Positions 34,942-47,420 of a stretch of 64,000 nt of DNA are shown here, one piece after another; position 1 is the first letter of the stretch; each line of letters opens with the position of its first letter. Location: positions 248,001-312,000 of the forward strand of contig JAZKJV010010547.1 in the NCBI GenBank assembly GCA_037367405.1, given 5' to 3'. Made by a program: the position numbers and the translations under genes. The notes under the pieces were generated by a model, which worked only from the letters and a program-made list of their open reading frames with translations, was not told where the DNA came from and made no database searches. Source of the DNA: Ottelia alismoides (lineage: Eukaryota; Streptophyta; Magnoliopsida; Alismatales; Hydrocharitaceae).

Positions 34942-36229
34942 GGGTTTTTATTAGTTGTGCCCCTTCAAGATATTGTAATATAAGTTATACCCCTCCCTTT
35001 TTGGGAATATCATTTGTGCCTCCGACTTCTTGTCGTTCTATCACTTGTGCTCCTATGTTACTTTGGTCGTCAATGATTTGAACTTAACCATGATTTATTC
35101 AAATCATGGTTTGGGTAAGAGGGGTAAAACTGGAAATCAAAAGGATCAACCCCAAAATTGAAACCCACAATCGGAGATGGAGAAGAAAACGAAGCACAGA
35201 GACCCATCCGACCACATCACTATCCACGTTCATCATTGTCGGTCATCCTCCCTGATCCTCCTCGGTCGGGGGCTATGCCTTCTTGTTCTGTAATAAAAGG
35301 CTGGGGGCGAAGGAGGGGGGTTGAGGGCCTGGGGAAGAGGTGGAGGGGAGGATTGTGTTGTGGTGGGCGTCGAACAGAGGAGGTTCGAGAGGTCGGGGGG
35401 AGGAGGAGGCTCTAGGAAGAGGGGAAAGGAGGATGGGGGAGGATATTGAGGCTGCAGGCGGAGTGGTGAGGAGGAGGTCGGGGCGGGGGAGGGGAAGGAG
35501 GAGACAAAGATCAAGGGTGGAGGGGGATGCTGCAAGCAGAGGAGGAGGGAGAAGCTGCGGGCTGAGGAGGAGAATGGGGGTAAAGGAGGAGGCAGTGGGC
35601 GGGGAGCGGAGGACGGGGGCGAAGGGGGAGGCTACATACAGAGGAGGAGGGGGGAGGTTACCAATGGAGGAGCAGGATGTGCGGGCAGGGTGAGGAGAAC
35701 AATGGCAGAGGAGGAGGATGCACATGCAGAGGAGGAGGTTGCAAGCGGGGTAAGGAGGATGGGGCGGAGGGGAAGGATGCGGGAAGAGGGATGAGGAGGA
35801 GGTGGAGGGCGGAGGAGGAGGTTGCGAGAGGGGTGAGGAGGACGGGGCAGAAGGAGAGGCATGGGGGAGGATCAGTGGGACGTTGGGGAGCTCGAGTAGA
35901 GGAGGTTGCAGGAGAGCTCGGGGCGGAGGAGGAGAGGGGGAAGAGGGGGAGGTGCGGGGGCAGAGGGAGGATCTGGGGTGGAGGAAGAGAAAGGGGGAAG
36001 GGGAAGAAGATGAGGGAGGAGGAAGAGGATGATCTTTTTAGTCCTCTTTTTTAAATTTAATTCTATATGTAATCTCAAAGTTAACGTCTGTTTGCGTTGG
36101 TTGTGGATGGTCACTAATCCGAGGGGCACAAGTAATAGAACGACAAGAAGTCAAGGGCACAATTGATATTTCAAAAAGGGGCATAATTGAAATTGCAATA
36201 TCTCAGAGGGACACAATTGATAAAAACCC
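34942..36229. mobile_element. MULE-3: non-autonomous, same end family as MULE-1
   Basis: 1,288 bp with inverted ends at 34,942-35,056 and 36,121-36,229 (outer end GGGTTTTTAT). Both ends share the TTGTGCCCC...GTTATACCCC...AATATCA pattern of the MULE-1 ends. Flanking 9-mers are TATATAATA and TAATTAATA (7 of 9 match), an aged target duplication. The interior is strongly G/A-rich on + (GAGGAGGAGG-type), giving long Pro/Ser-rich frames on -. These look compositional and are not called. Confidence 0.8.
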
Positions 36230-36238
36230 TAATTAATA

Positions 36239-36706
36239 AATACATATGCCGAATAAGATCAGTAATTTTTATGTAATTAGTAATACAATATTAGTAAGTT
36301 ATACAATGATATTGTTATTCATTATATTTTACTAATATTATTTGATGATTTTGCTAATGTTTCATTCCCACTTACTTTACACATATAAACAATTACTACA
36401 ACAATGCTATTGTTTCTTTTATTACATGTTACACCTATTTATGTCAGTAAATTTGTACTCAATATTTCTTTCGTTTAGTTTCAAAAATCCAAATTTTGTA
36501 TATTCATACTTGTCATTTGAATTACTAGCATTTTGTTTGAGTTACATAAGTAAGGAGATATATAACTAATTTTATGTCAGTCGATTAATTGAACAATGTC
36601 ACTGAATTATTGATATTCTGTACAAGGTAACACTGCATATGTAAATCATTGACCACTATTCCCGTATTACTGATCTTATAACAATCATTTACTAGATAAT
36701 TGTGTG
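36239..36706. other. AT-rich non-coding sequence
   Basis: No gene or repeat is recognised between MULE-3 and the next MITE. Confidence 0.4.
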
Positions 36707-37064
36707 TATGGGAAAAATGGGGTTGCCTCTGGGAGAGCAAACTTGATCCCCTTTTTTCCATTTTTAATTTTTTTTGAAAAATGAATCCGTAGAAATTCGT
36801 CACTATATTCCTATATTATGTCATTCAAGTTTCATGCGAAACAAAGACTCTTACAACCTCCATATACATAATCATTTTTAACTGTCATAGAATTGTTAAA
36901 ATCGATTCCGTCTAGAAGGTCGTAGGAGTCTCTGTTTCACACGAAATCTGATTGACATAATATAAAGTTATAATTATAAAAATCCATGAAAGTATTTTTC
37001 AAAAAATAAAAGGTAAGTTGAGCCAAGTTAGCTCCCCCAAGAGGATAGCCCCATTTTACCCTAT
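36707..37064. mobile_element. MITE-A copy 2
   Basis: About 358 bp. The ends are inverted: TATGGGAAAAATGGGGTTGCC on the left and GGATAGCCCCATTTTACCCTATA on the right. Flanking TA could be a TA target duplication of Tc1/mariner (Stowaway) type, but the flanks are TA-rich, so superfamily is uncertain. Non-coding. Confidence 0.7.
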
Positions 37065-37439
37065 ATATATTACTTATCCAGTGACATAAGATATAAGTAA
37101 AGCATAAATAACATAAGGAGGAAAGTAATATAAACATGTTAATATAAAAGTAAAAAATTAACATAGACTAATATCTAATACAAGATAGAAAGTCATATAA
37201 AAAACCATAGAAGTTTTCTCTTTCCAAAATTGACCCCTAATTTTTAAGGAAACGACATAATTCAAAACTAAAATGGCAACCATGATAACATACTTTCAAA
37301 ACCATCTCCCTTCGAAATAGCCATCTTCTTAATTGAGTATGCACGTGTATGGTGTTAGCCATGTGAGCTCAGGGCGAACCATTCCTACAATAAATGTTAT
37401 TGTAATGTTTGATATATCAATAAAAGTTATTGGTTTATT
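37065..37439. other. Non-coding sequence
   Basis: AT-rich with no recognised gene, RNA or repeat. Confidence 0.4.
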
Positions 37440-39905
37440 TCACTCCCTGTCTGAAATTAAGTGAATGAATGCACTATAAGGTCCCTATGTACAAATAGGG
37501 TTATGTACCATGGTTGTCTTGATATCATAAAGCTGTTAATTTAGTTGTTGAATCATAGAGGTTGGTGCTTGGATGAATATCTAAAGAGTTAGATTGAGGA
37601 CTCATCAAGCATCATCAAATGATTGTCAAGATGTGATCTCTAGCCTGAGTGGGAGATGGCAATACTATCTCTAAAGGCTGATATCTGACCGACCTCTTGA
37701 TGCAGGTCCTCTGCATGGGAATAGAGATTCGGAGGTGTCCGATAAGTTATGTCAACGAGTTGACTTAATGAGATCGGGATAACTAAAGACCTATGTCGTA
37801 TGCTGTCAGGATGTAGGCATGCATCCTCTGACCTGAGACAGATGTGTTGTTGTGTCTGAGTATGTACATTTGGCAGACCAATAGGTTGATGGCCTAATCA
37901 AGGTCTATATACTAGCGAGATGGTGTGCATGCAAGGGCATATGATTGATATGATCTCTCAAAGGGATCATACAGGTTCACTATCGAATCGGAAGACATGA
38001 GATCACTCATGAGGTATTGGGATGTATTAAATTCCATGCATGGTCGTCTTACTTTGGAAGCTTGACAGAATTTATAGGTATGATATATGTTTTTGGAAAA
38101 CATATGATCAATACCAAATTCCAATGACTAAATAAGAATCTTAATGATAAAACCCTGAAGAAGGCAGTCTAAAGTGATCTTAGACTTCAGGTTTATTCTA
38201 GGTCTTCCATTATGCAGGATGTACATGTATTGGGAATACCTGAGGGTGATGTGATCATAAACGATTGTATAACCATGATGCTTCCATTTCGAGGGAGTGA
38301 TGAAACATGTCTAGATTTTAGTGACTCCTCTCAGTGGAGAGACGTAATCTAATATTGGTCCAAGGGTTGGACATTGACCTGAATGAGATTCAGATGCAAT
38401 GAGAAGATTAGATCTACAGACTTGATTTAATCAAGCATCTGTGAGAGGTCTTTGAGATCTGGATTTGAGATATGATCTCAATATCCAAGTCACTATACAT
38501 GGAACATACAATCGCCCTGTCCTTATCTCCAAGTATCTATGGAGAAAGCACACTATTCTTGAAGGAGTTCAAGAATAATTCCTTTCGATGAATTAAGTAT
38601 CCAAGCAACATGATATTAATAATTGAATGAGATTTAATTGTCAAGAATAATATGAATGAGATTCATACTATGATAATGATTATCCTAGATAATTAAATGA
38701 GACTTAATTATCAAGGATATGCATAATATGGATAGTACTATCCACGCTATCCATAATATCCATGTATATTATAAATATGATTTATAATATATTGGAGAGA
38801 GTGTAAATAATATTTACTAATTGGTTGTTAATGTGAATTGGATTCACATTGAGTAATTAATTGGAAATGTAATTTACATTTTGTTTGGGTTGTGAATGTG
38901 ATTCACATTTTTTAATGACATGATTGAAATATTCGCTAATTTATTTGGAATTAATTTAGTGAATATATTTACAATAAATGTTGTTGCAAATAACTAAAAG
39001 ATAATGGGATTTTATCTCATAAAATAAAGAAGATAAAAACTCACCTATTGGAGAGGTGGCGTCACCCATGAATTTTTCAAAGGTGACGCCCCATCTTTTA
39101 GGCGAAGGTTTTTATCCTCTTTATTATCTTCTGTTGATTAATTTTATTAAGTTAAATTGTGTTGATAATAATGCAACATATATTTAATTTAATATAAATT
39201 AATAATTTGTTGCTTTATTAAACAACAATGATCATGGCCATTGATTAAAATAACAAATCAATGTAACCGTTGATTTTGTGTATCCCATGAATTGTGATCC
39301 ATAGACTCCCAAATTACTATATAAGAAAGGGCAACCCTAGCCATTCATATACACGTCTAATCTCTCTCTCTCTATCTTCATTCTCATGCCCCATCTCTCT
39401 CTCTCTCTCTAAGTGTGGCCGTCCACCTTGAGTATTAAGGGAATTGCAGTCGTCGCTACGCTGCCTTGCTGTCGCCTCGATTGCGCGTGGATCTCCGTCT
39501 TCTTTGGTGCTTCTAGGAAAAGTAAAAGATGTCGGATTTCGTTGGATGAAATTAGGAGACTCATCGCTTGGATCTTCATCTTGGATTGCGGGAAGCATGT
39601 GTCTCATCATCACGCCCGCAAGTACCTTCTTCGTGCATCGGACTTGAGTCAGGAGGATCTCTTACTTTAGAGATCAAGTGATCCCAACCACACTTCAAGA
39701 GGTATTTCTAATATTCTGTGGTTAGATGAAACGATCCAAGAAATGTTCTTGGATCATGTGGTTTCATCATATGATTTAAATTTTTTAAATTCCGCTGCAC
39801 CGAGCAACTAGTACGATTAGTTGCTCCGATTGCATTACATGCGATCATCACGCTTCCGTGATGCGCTTAAGGATTTCCTGTATCCTTCATATGGACTTTA
39901 TTTGG
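37440..39905 (+). repeat. Possible solo LTR (copia-like)
   Basis: A 2.4-kb stretch with an LTR-like layout: mixed-composition 5' part, AT-rich middle, a TATA-like box (CTATATAAG, ~39,318), a CT-repeat leader (39,360-39,412), a short GC-richer part, and a close with AAATTCCGCTGCACC. A hairpin-like GAGCAACTA...TAGTTGCTC lies near 39,804-39,828. There is no second copy, primer site or clear target duplication, so ends and class are uncertain. Confidence 0.35.
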
Positions 39906-39989
39906 TTCTCACTAGGCAATATTTGGTGCTCACTAGGATGCAAATGAGCACACAACGCATTGGATAAGACCTACATATACATATATGTG

Positions 39990-40032
39990 TGTGTCTGTTC
40001 GTACACACACACACGCACACACACACACACAC

Positions 40033-40087
<55 letters not shown>

Positions 40088-40100
40088 TGTATGCATATAT
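39990..40100. repeat. Compound microsatellite
   Basis: TG/CA repeats run into a long TA tract (about 40,034-40,071) and then TATG repeats. Expected to be length-variable. Confidence 0.9.
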
Positions 40101-40409
40101 AGTACCCTTCAAATAGGACGTGGTCCTTTCTTAGGCTAGGAAGGTAACCCTCATTTTATATAAAATAATATCATTTTAGTAAAATAAGTAAATATTTTGT
40201 ATTATAATTGCACATTGTACAAAATTTCGCATTGTAAAATACAAAACTACATATTGTATCTTTTTACTAAACATAAACATCAAAACTACACATCATAATA
40301 CAAACTATTTACTTATGCACTAAATTGTTGGTGCTTTTTTACAAAAAATAAAGGTGTCCTTCCCCAACTCTGGCAGGACGCCATCCTATTTGAAGTTTCA
40401 TATACACAA

Positions 40410-40470
40410 AAACATACATACATACATACATATATACATACATGCATGCATGCATGCATGCATGCATATA
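40410..40470. repeat. CATA / CATG tetranucleotide microsatellite
   Basis: CATACATA units followed by six CATG units, then a TATA end. Confidence 0.9.
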
Positions 40471-40737
40471 TACAGGGGGCCCTTCCAGTGGGCCATGCCT
40501 TTCCTGAAATTTAAAAAACTACTACCAAATTTATAAATTATGTAACAATCCATATTGTAACTGATACTTATTTATCAAATATAGTAATATTTTTGTAAAT
40601 ATTTTTGATATACATATTATGTTAACATTTATTGTTACATTTATGGAGTAAGAAATCGTAAAATTAATAGGTAAATACCTAAATTGTTGTGGCTTTCCAT
40701 GCAGCCAAGAAAGGCTCATCTTATTGGAAGTTTCTCC

Positions 40738-41136
40738 TACATATATATGAGTTCAATGAGACTGCTCCTTGGGAGTATCCAATTGGTTTCTCCCACCCTA
40801 TTTTCTGCCATTTTTTATTTTTTTGGAAAATTAAAATATGTATATTCATCACTATATCCCCTAACATGCCATTTCAATTTCGTGAGAAACAGATACTCAT
40901 ATGCCCTCCATCTGAAGGGGATCAATTTCAGCAATTTTGAGACTGTTAAAATTGGACAGTCTTGATGGAGGGGATAGAAGTTTCGAATTAAGCCAAATTT
41001 TGAATGACATCATGCTGACATATTGTGACCTAAATTTTAACAGGTTTAATTTCATAAAAATTAAAAAATACTGGAGAAAAAGGATGGGAGCATGTAAGCT
41101 ACATGCTCCCAAAGAGCATACTCCATTTTTCCATAT
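40738..41136. mobile_element. MITE-A copy 3
   Basis: About 400 bp, sharing the GACTGTTAAAATTGGACAGTCTTGATGG core and inner-end GCTCC.TGGGAG motifs with copies 1 and 2. The ends read TATATGAG... and ...CATTTTTCCATATA. It carries an extra inverted motif GAGCATGTAAGCTACATGCTC near 41,086-41,107. Confidence 0.7.
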
Positions 41137-41176
41137 ATAGAGAGAGGGGGGTATATATATATAGAGAGAGAGAGAG

Positions 41177-41350
41177 GGTTGTTCCTGTGAGAGCTAAAAA
41201 CTGTGAGAGGATGAGAGTAATGATTTTGGGCAATTACATTCTCTCATCTCTTTCCTGATTGATTGAAGGAGGAGAGAGATGGGCATAATCTAGTGGTCCA
41301 GGTTAACTGTTGTCATGCTATCACAGTTTTTGACTCTCATAGGATCATCC
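41177..41350. mobile_element. MITE-B
   Basis: 174 bp between TA/GA microsatellites. Inverted ends: GGTTGTTCCTGTGAGAGCTA on the left, and GGATGATCCTATGAGAGTCA reading in from the right. The next bases pair too (AAAACTGTGA). The same end sequence recurs alone at about 41,381-41,418, a partial second copy. Confidence 0.7.
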
Positions 41351-41421
41351 ATATATATATATATATATATATAATATAGGGAAAAGGGACCAGTTTTTGG
41401 CTCTCACATGATCATCTCTAT

Positions 41422-41462
<41 letters not shown>
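41351..41462. repeat. TA and GA microsatellites with a partial MITE-B end
   Basis: TA tracts at ~41,351-41,375 and ~41,423-41,441, a GA tract to ~41,461, and between them ACCAGTTTTTGGCTCTCACA, an end of MITE-B. Confidence 0.7.
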
Positions 41463-41463
<1 letters not shown>

Positions 41464-41921
41464 AGGATGCTATGCCCGTAGGGACTTCCTGCGCCCCGAA
41501 TCACAGTCATTGCATGGATTCTGTCATCAATAGCCAAATTTTGAGAACCTTGACAATCACCTTGCCCACCGCGTCTGTCCCTACAATGCCCCCATCTCGC
41601 TCACTCCCGCTCACAAGTGAGACACCACCCCTGATACATCTTGGATCTTGATCCCTCGAGTTGCACCACCCACTCGCGTGACCACTTCATGCTACCATGC
41701 GAGCCCAGCACTCGGTCCTTCGCGCTCCTCTCAATGCATACGAGCACTTCCGTCGTCGTGTGGACCCTAGCCGACGTGCCTAGTCCCTAGCCATGTGTCC
41801 TCCATGCGAGCTCTAGCCGCCTAGTCCTGGACGCTTCTTTTCTGGCGCTCTTGACCACCTCCAACAACCATGCAAGCCCTAGTCGTCATGCCTGGTCCCA
41901 CGTTGTAGGGGGAGAGTTGAG

Positions 41922-42068
41922 GTGGAGGGGTTGTTCGTGGCGGATGCGTGCGTCTTCCTCACATGGGTGGGGAAGAACCCCATGGTCATTGTGTAGGACA
42001 TTGCTTATGGCATGACCAACACCATTGCTGAGAAGCTCAAGAAGGAAGAGGATCTGATTTGTGGATAG
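41922..42068 (+). pseudogene. Relic of a long-chain fatty-alcohol oxidase C-terminus
   Basis: 49 codons: VEGLFVADACVFLT, then VGKNPMVIV, an in-frame TAG, then DIAYGMTNTIAEKLKK and a stop. This spacing matches the C-terminal GMC-oxidoreductase signature of plant long-chain alcohol oxidases (FAD enzymes of fatty-alcohol oxidation), whose conserved end has G-L-[FY]-V-x-D-x-S-V and V-G-x-N-P-M. The rest of the enzyme is not visible, although 41,463-41,921 is GC-richer and could be eroded coding sequence. Other GMC families share part of the motif, so the exact subfamily is inferred. Confidence 0.55.
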
Positions 42069-42958
42069 AAATGTTATTCCATGTTTTAAATCTATGTGTG
42101 TATAATACAATGGCTTTCAATGCTCACCTGAAGTGATTTAGTTATGTTATGTGTTTATGAGTTGGAAGATTTCGTCATAATTTTGTGGTATTCAACGATG
42201 ATTACTCTATCTTATTATATAAAATTTGCATTCAAAAGAACAACTATCGGATAAAACAAACTTCTTTTGTGCGAGTGACATTATTCTGTATCTTACTTTG
42301 GTTTTTTTATTGTATCTGATTTTCGGCACAAGAGTCGTTCATGTGGTTTGAATGAGTGCATGTTGAAATGAGGTTATCAAGTGGTCAACATTTGAGTATT
42401 ACTGGAAATATCGTTTTTTATTATGTTAGATTTATACAACATGCAATGGACAACACTTGATGATTACTGGGAAATGCCATTTTAGATTACGTTGGATCTA
42501 TACAACATGACATGCTGAGATTACACGCATTAAATATTTCCACAATAATTCTTTTGTGCATTAATGAGTTATAATGTAATGCAAGATCAAGGACATGGCT
42601 ATCAGCTTGTGTATGTTAGCAGAACAATTCCGTCTTACATGTTCATAATGTTAAAGAAATTCCATCTTAGTTGCGATTGGAATGTTTTATGTATATGGAC
42701 GCTCTGGATCAGTCACTTATTCGATTTATATCAACCTCAGTGTTTACATAGTTTGTTGTTGCATGAATTATCTCTCTAATTTGGATTTTAGTATTTCGGT
42801 ACATGCAATTGATTGCGGTTAATCCAGTGTTCTAATATTAAATACAATATGATGATGAAGAAAACCAGATGTTCATGAATATTTGAATCTTGATTATGTT
42901 ATGCTTAAAGAAAGTGATGCATGAACGATGACTCTGTAAGATACTTGAGCGCGGAGAA
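42069..42958. other. AT-rich non-coding sequence
   Basis: No gene is recognised. A motif around GATTACTGG(G)AAAT..CATTTTAGATTA repeats loosely near 42,395 and 42,457. Confidence 0.4.
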
Positions 42959-43269
42959 TGTTAGAAAATAGGAATGCAGAAGCATATCAGATAAAAAGAA
43001 TAAAGAAATATTGAACATCGGGATTTACATAGAACCCTAGTCCCTAAGGAGCGGGATGAAACCGCGGGAGAACGCCTTATAGAGATAATAGTCTATTGCT
43101 TTTCTCATCTGAATACAAGGGATCTGGGTGTCTATATATAGCCCCCACAGAGTCTCCACATCTCCAAACTGGTGGATGTGGGACTAAACTCTGGATGAAG
43201 TAAATGGATCCTGGAGAGATCCATTTACTCATCTACAATATAAGCGGCACACAACCAAATACTCCAACA
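42959..43269 (-). repeat. 3' LTR of the non-autonomous copia-type element
   Basis: On the plus strand TGTTAGAAAATAGG...AATACTCCAACA. It is clearly diverged from its partner by many substitutions, so the insertion is old. Confidence 0.85.
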
Positions 43270-44487
43270 CTTCCTCAAGCAGGAGCATGCAATGCTCAGC
43301 TTGGATAAACAGAAAGAAACTCAACTCACGGTACAAGACACTACAAACAATATCAACTCAACGCGCACAACTGTCGATTGCTATCGAGGACGTTGCTTCT
43401 TATGTTGTGCAGGTGAGGAGTACGAACGAGCTGGAGTGTGAGTAACTGAATCTCCTCGTCGGAGAGCATGTGCTCTATACTGCATTTGTCAGAGTCACTG
43501 CAACTGAAGATGAGTCTCCTCATCTGAGTACTCTGGCCCGTCCCAACATGTGGACAATTGCTCCATCTTTGAAAAAGGCCGAAAGAGCATCGCTAATTAT
43601 CCATATGCGGAACTCCGAAGATGGGTCTCTCTCATAGGGACCTCAAATGAGTTTTCTAACATAAGAATCTCAGAAGGATCTTGTACTGGAGTTCACGATC
43701 GCTGGAGAATGGAGTTTGGAGAAGTCTTCTCGTCGGAGAACTGGGTCTGTCCCATATAGCACAAAGAATGGTACTCTACTCTGGAGTCCCTATGAAACCA
43801 CATGAAAACCCTAGCCGATATGGTATACGAAATTGTCCTCTACTCTGGAGTCCCTATGTCTCATATGAAAATTCTGGTCGAAAACACAAGAATGACCGGG
43901 ACCATGACAAATGATGGCATACATGTGCACACCTGAAAAGACCGCATACATGTGTGTGTCTGAAACCGAGGAAGACTTGGAACCAAGCTGACGCCTATCT
44001 GACAAAATCTCTGTAGAGTATGAACATCCTGTTGGTCTGGAATCTGACATCTGTATCTGGAGAATCTGAATAGACATGTGGCTCTAAACAATACTCCTCC
44101 TTTCTCCCAGACTTGTTGGAAATCAATGGCATTGACAAAGTCGGGAAACGACAAGATAACTGGGGGAAAAATCAAATAAGTCGTCATTCATTTTTTTCTC
44201 AGCTTTTCTCAATCATTTTTTAATCTTTTTCAGCTATTCAATCTCTTCTACTTCTTCTTTTTTGCAATTTTTCTTTTGACTATTTTCTTTTATTTATTAT
44301 TTATTATTTAATCAGTGCAACTATTTTTTTTACAACTTGCCCTTTTAATTGTCTGCGCATTTTTCATTCATTTTTTTAAATTCTCGGCACATACAATTAA
44401 GCCCAACATCCTCACCTTTTTCTGATATTCTGAAGCCCATGTTTGGGCTCAAATAAAAAACCTCGTCCGCTACTTGACCCTGCCTTT

Positions 44488-44750
44488 GGCCCTGTTCGTT
44501 TAGTGAATAAGGGGAATGGAATAAGGAGAATAAGGCCCCATTTTCCTCCCAACACGGTTCCCCGTGGTACGATTATTCCTCATTATTTAATCTTATTTCA
44601 CTCTTATCCCTATCTTTATTCCACCTTACCTACCTTTATTTCACCTTATTCTCCTTATTCCTATCCTCCAGCCGAATAAAGAATAGATCCTTATTCTCCT
44701 TATTCCCAATCCTTATTCCTGCTTATTTCCGAACCGAACGGGCCCTTTGG
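44488..44750. mobile_element. MITE with GGCCCTGTTCG-type ends
   Basis: About 260 bp, starting GGCCCTGTTCGTTTAG and ending CCGAACGGGCC. The interior is made of repeated CCTTATTC / GAATAAGG units, so it is partly self-complementary. CCTTTG appears at both flanks but does not fit a standard 8-bp hAT duplication. It lies inside the copia-type element. Confidence 0.6.
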
Positions 44751-45773
44751 GTTTATATATTTTTTAAATAAATATATGCAGCAGACTCAGACGTAGGGTT
44801 CCCAATCGTGGGAACCCTTTCTCTTTGCGAATCGGGAGCGCCACCTCCTTGTCTTGAAAGGAGGAGCTCTGCAAGCCTCCTAGAGAGGATGGTGAAGAGA
44901 CTGCCTGGAGCTCCGCCTACGGGAGAGAAGCAACCACTTGGAGCACCGGGAATCGCGAGGAGCATCGTCGATCTGGAGGGTGCCTCCTGGATGCAACACC
45001 GCCAATCTGGAGGGCGTTGCGTGGGCGCGACATCGTGCCGCCTGCAACTGTTGTCTAGGGCTATGGCTAGTCTGGGAGTTCGCCTGTGGCCTGATTACCG
45101 TGGGACCTCTTGCTTAGAGCGAAGGAAGGTGAGGATGCGAGGAGGCGACTCCGAGATGGGTGTGTGGCGCCACTGTGGACCTAATAACATGCATTTGTAG
45201 ATGATTCTGCATCTGTTGCTTTGACTGAAGGTGGTTTAGCACAAGCCCTCTGGATTGTTGCATTCTGAGCTATGGAACATAAATATCTTGAAGCATGGAG
45301 TTGGTGTCGCCTGTGATGGGTTCTAAGATTTGATCGACCGCCGGTGATGCTTCAGAACCGCAAGTGTTGCGTGAAGACGAACCACTAGAGACGAACCGCG
45401 AGTGTCACCCGCGACGTTGCTGAGAGAAGGTTTTCCCTTAGGAACCTGGAGAAGAAGGCAACCAACGCTTCCGCTAACCGCCTGGAGATGCGAGATGGCC
45501 TAGAGTCAGGAGCCTGCCCGCAGTAGATGTTCACTAGAGCGTTGAGAAGGATTTGATCACCTCCGATGGATCTGGAATCTCTCGATGAATGTGGAATCTT
45601 TGCTGAAATTAGGGTTCAAGAAAATGAACCCTAGAACCGTCTGAAACTTTAACTGATTTGATACTAAAATCAATTCTGGTACGGAATAATATTTAAGAAT
45701 AAACACCAAAATCATTTCTCAAACAAATCAGGAACATATATAAATCCTCATAATCGAACCCACTCTAATTCCA

Positions 45774-46087
45774 TGTTAGAGAATAAGAATACAGAAGCAT
45801 ACCAGATAAAAAGAATAAAGAAATATTAAACAATGAGATTTATGTGGAACTATACTCCCAAAGGAGCATGATGAAACCACGGGAGAACGTCTCGCAGGGC
45901 TGATAGTCTATTGCTTTTCTCATCTGAATGCAAGGGGTTTGGGGGTATATATATATATATAGCCTCTACAGAGTCTCCACGTCTCTAAACTGATAGATGT
46001 TAGGCTAAACTCTGGATGAGGTATAAGGATCCTAGAGGGATCCAATACCCATCTACAATAAGTGGCTCACAATCAAATACTCCAACA
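45774..46087 (-). repeat. 5' LTR of the non-autonomous copia-type element
   Basis: Partner of 42,959-43,269. It carries a TA microsatellite (45,946-45,961) where the partner has a short TATATA. Confidence 0.85.
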
Positions 46088-47199
46088 GAGATAATTGCAG
46101 TCGTTGATTTGTAATAATGCATGTAACAAACATTTCGTTGGTACATTTCTGATAAGTTCTTCATTGATTATAATTGTCTTTGGATGAATACATTTGTAAT
46201 TTAAAGATGAGAATGCTCTAATTTGAAGCAGAGTTCTCGCATATAAAAACTTGAGTGGATATACCTACGACCAACAATTCCAATAGACCCGTATAGGCCT
46301 TGTTTATTTTTTTAATTGAAATCTCAAGATATTGTATTTGATCGGAAAATGTTTGATTGTTCTATCTGTCTCATCCAATGAAATTCAGTAGAGATAACAA
46401 ATCATCTGAGCTAAAGTCTGTCACAAATCAAAGTTCAACTTAGTTAAAATAAAACAGTAGCTTATCATCACATGAATCTACTCTAACAAAAGCCAAGCAG
46501 TTCTGTTTTAGTTTTCTGCTAATCACAGGGACACCAAATTTTTGCAAATTGCTTCCAGTTCTCTAGTTATACAGGCAAGTGTATTCATCATATCCCATGA
46601 AGATGTGTGAACCTCTACGAGTTTTTTTATAATCAAAGGTATGTACAGTAACCATGAAGATGTATTCATCATATGGCCTACACAGTGACCATGATCTTCA
46701 GCTCCACTGTCGTGGGGAAGACGCTCGTGTCCGCCACGAACAAACCCTCGACCTCCCACGTCTCCCCCTCAAACGAGGGGTCGAGCACCGACTAGGGCTC
46801 ACGCAGTAGCGGGAGGTGTGTATGTGTATGACCGGAGAAGCAACAGGGACTGGGAGGTTGGAGCTCACGCGAGCGGTGCAGAACGAGAGACCAGGCGTGC
46901 CAAATAGGGCTCGCGCAACGATGGGAGGATCGTGTGCGGGCGGATGAGAGATTGGGTAGAGGGAGTTGTGAGGGGAGAAGGTGGTGTTTTTGGGATTCTC
47001 AGAATTAGATGTTGATGGCAAAATCCATCAAACAGTTGTGATTCCGGGCACAGGAAATTCTCTGCACATGGGGCTCAGCATCCCTTCTCCCGTGCATGCA
47101 GGTGTGTGTACGTGTGTTGTGTGTATGTTTGTGAGAGCGATTCCGTAAGATGGGGCTTTTGTGGGATGGTGAGATTGGTAATCTCAATCACACACTTTA
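46088..47199. other. No gene recognised
   Basis: AT-rich first half; a GC-richer stretch at 46,690-47,010 with overlapping short frames and no domain. Confidence 0.4.
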
Positions 47200-47420
47200 C
47201 CATCATTCATGACATGAAACTTTCGGGATTTAGATAGAATAATGAGTGGAATGTATCTTTCAAATTTTGTGTAAAAAAAACTCCCAACATGTTCATCTTG
47301 ATTGATCGATATCATCAATTATAAGACCGTTAAAATTAGATAATCTTCATGGATGGGATATAGGCCTCAAATTAAGTTGAATTTTGAATGATACCATAGT
47401 GATTTGTAGTGATCAAACCA
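47200..47420. mobile_element. MITE-A copy 4 (partial)
   Basis: Shares ACCGTTAAAATTAGATAATCTTCATGG and the flanking TGAATGATACCATAGTGAT pattern with copies 1-3. The terminal sequences are missing or too eroded to place. Confidence 0.5.

Larger units (their letters stand above)
42959..46087 (-). mobile_element. Non-autonomous copia-type LTR element
   Basis: 3.1 kb bounded by ~311- and 314-bp direct repeats with TG...CA ends. On the minus strand a primer-site-like TGGAATTAGAGTGGG (45,759-45,773), a degraded initiator-Met-tRNA type, abuts the repeat at 45,774. The purine-rich CTTGAGGAAG abuts the other repeat at 43,270. The flanking 5-mers GAGAA and GAGAT match at four of five. The interior has no gag or pol, so it must have relied on proteins from another element. 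A MITE is nested inside. Confidence 0.78.

Noticed and set aside
35158..36129. Pro/Ser-rich and Gly/Glu-rich frames in MULE-3
   Set aside because: They result from GAGGAGG-type purine-rich composition. No conserved motif.
39413..39670. 85-residue frame in the LTR-like block
   Set aside because: No homology recognised. Lies in a probable LTR leader.
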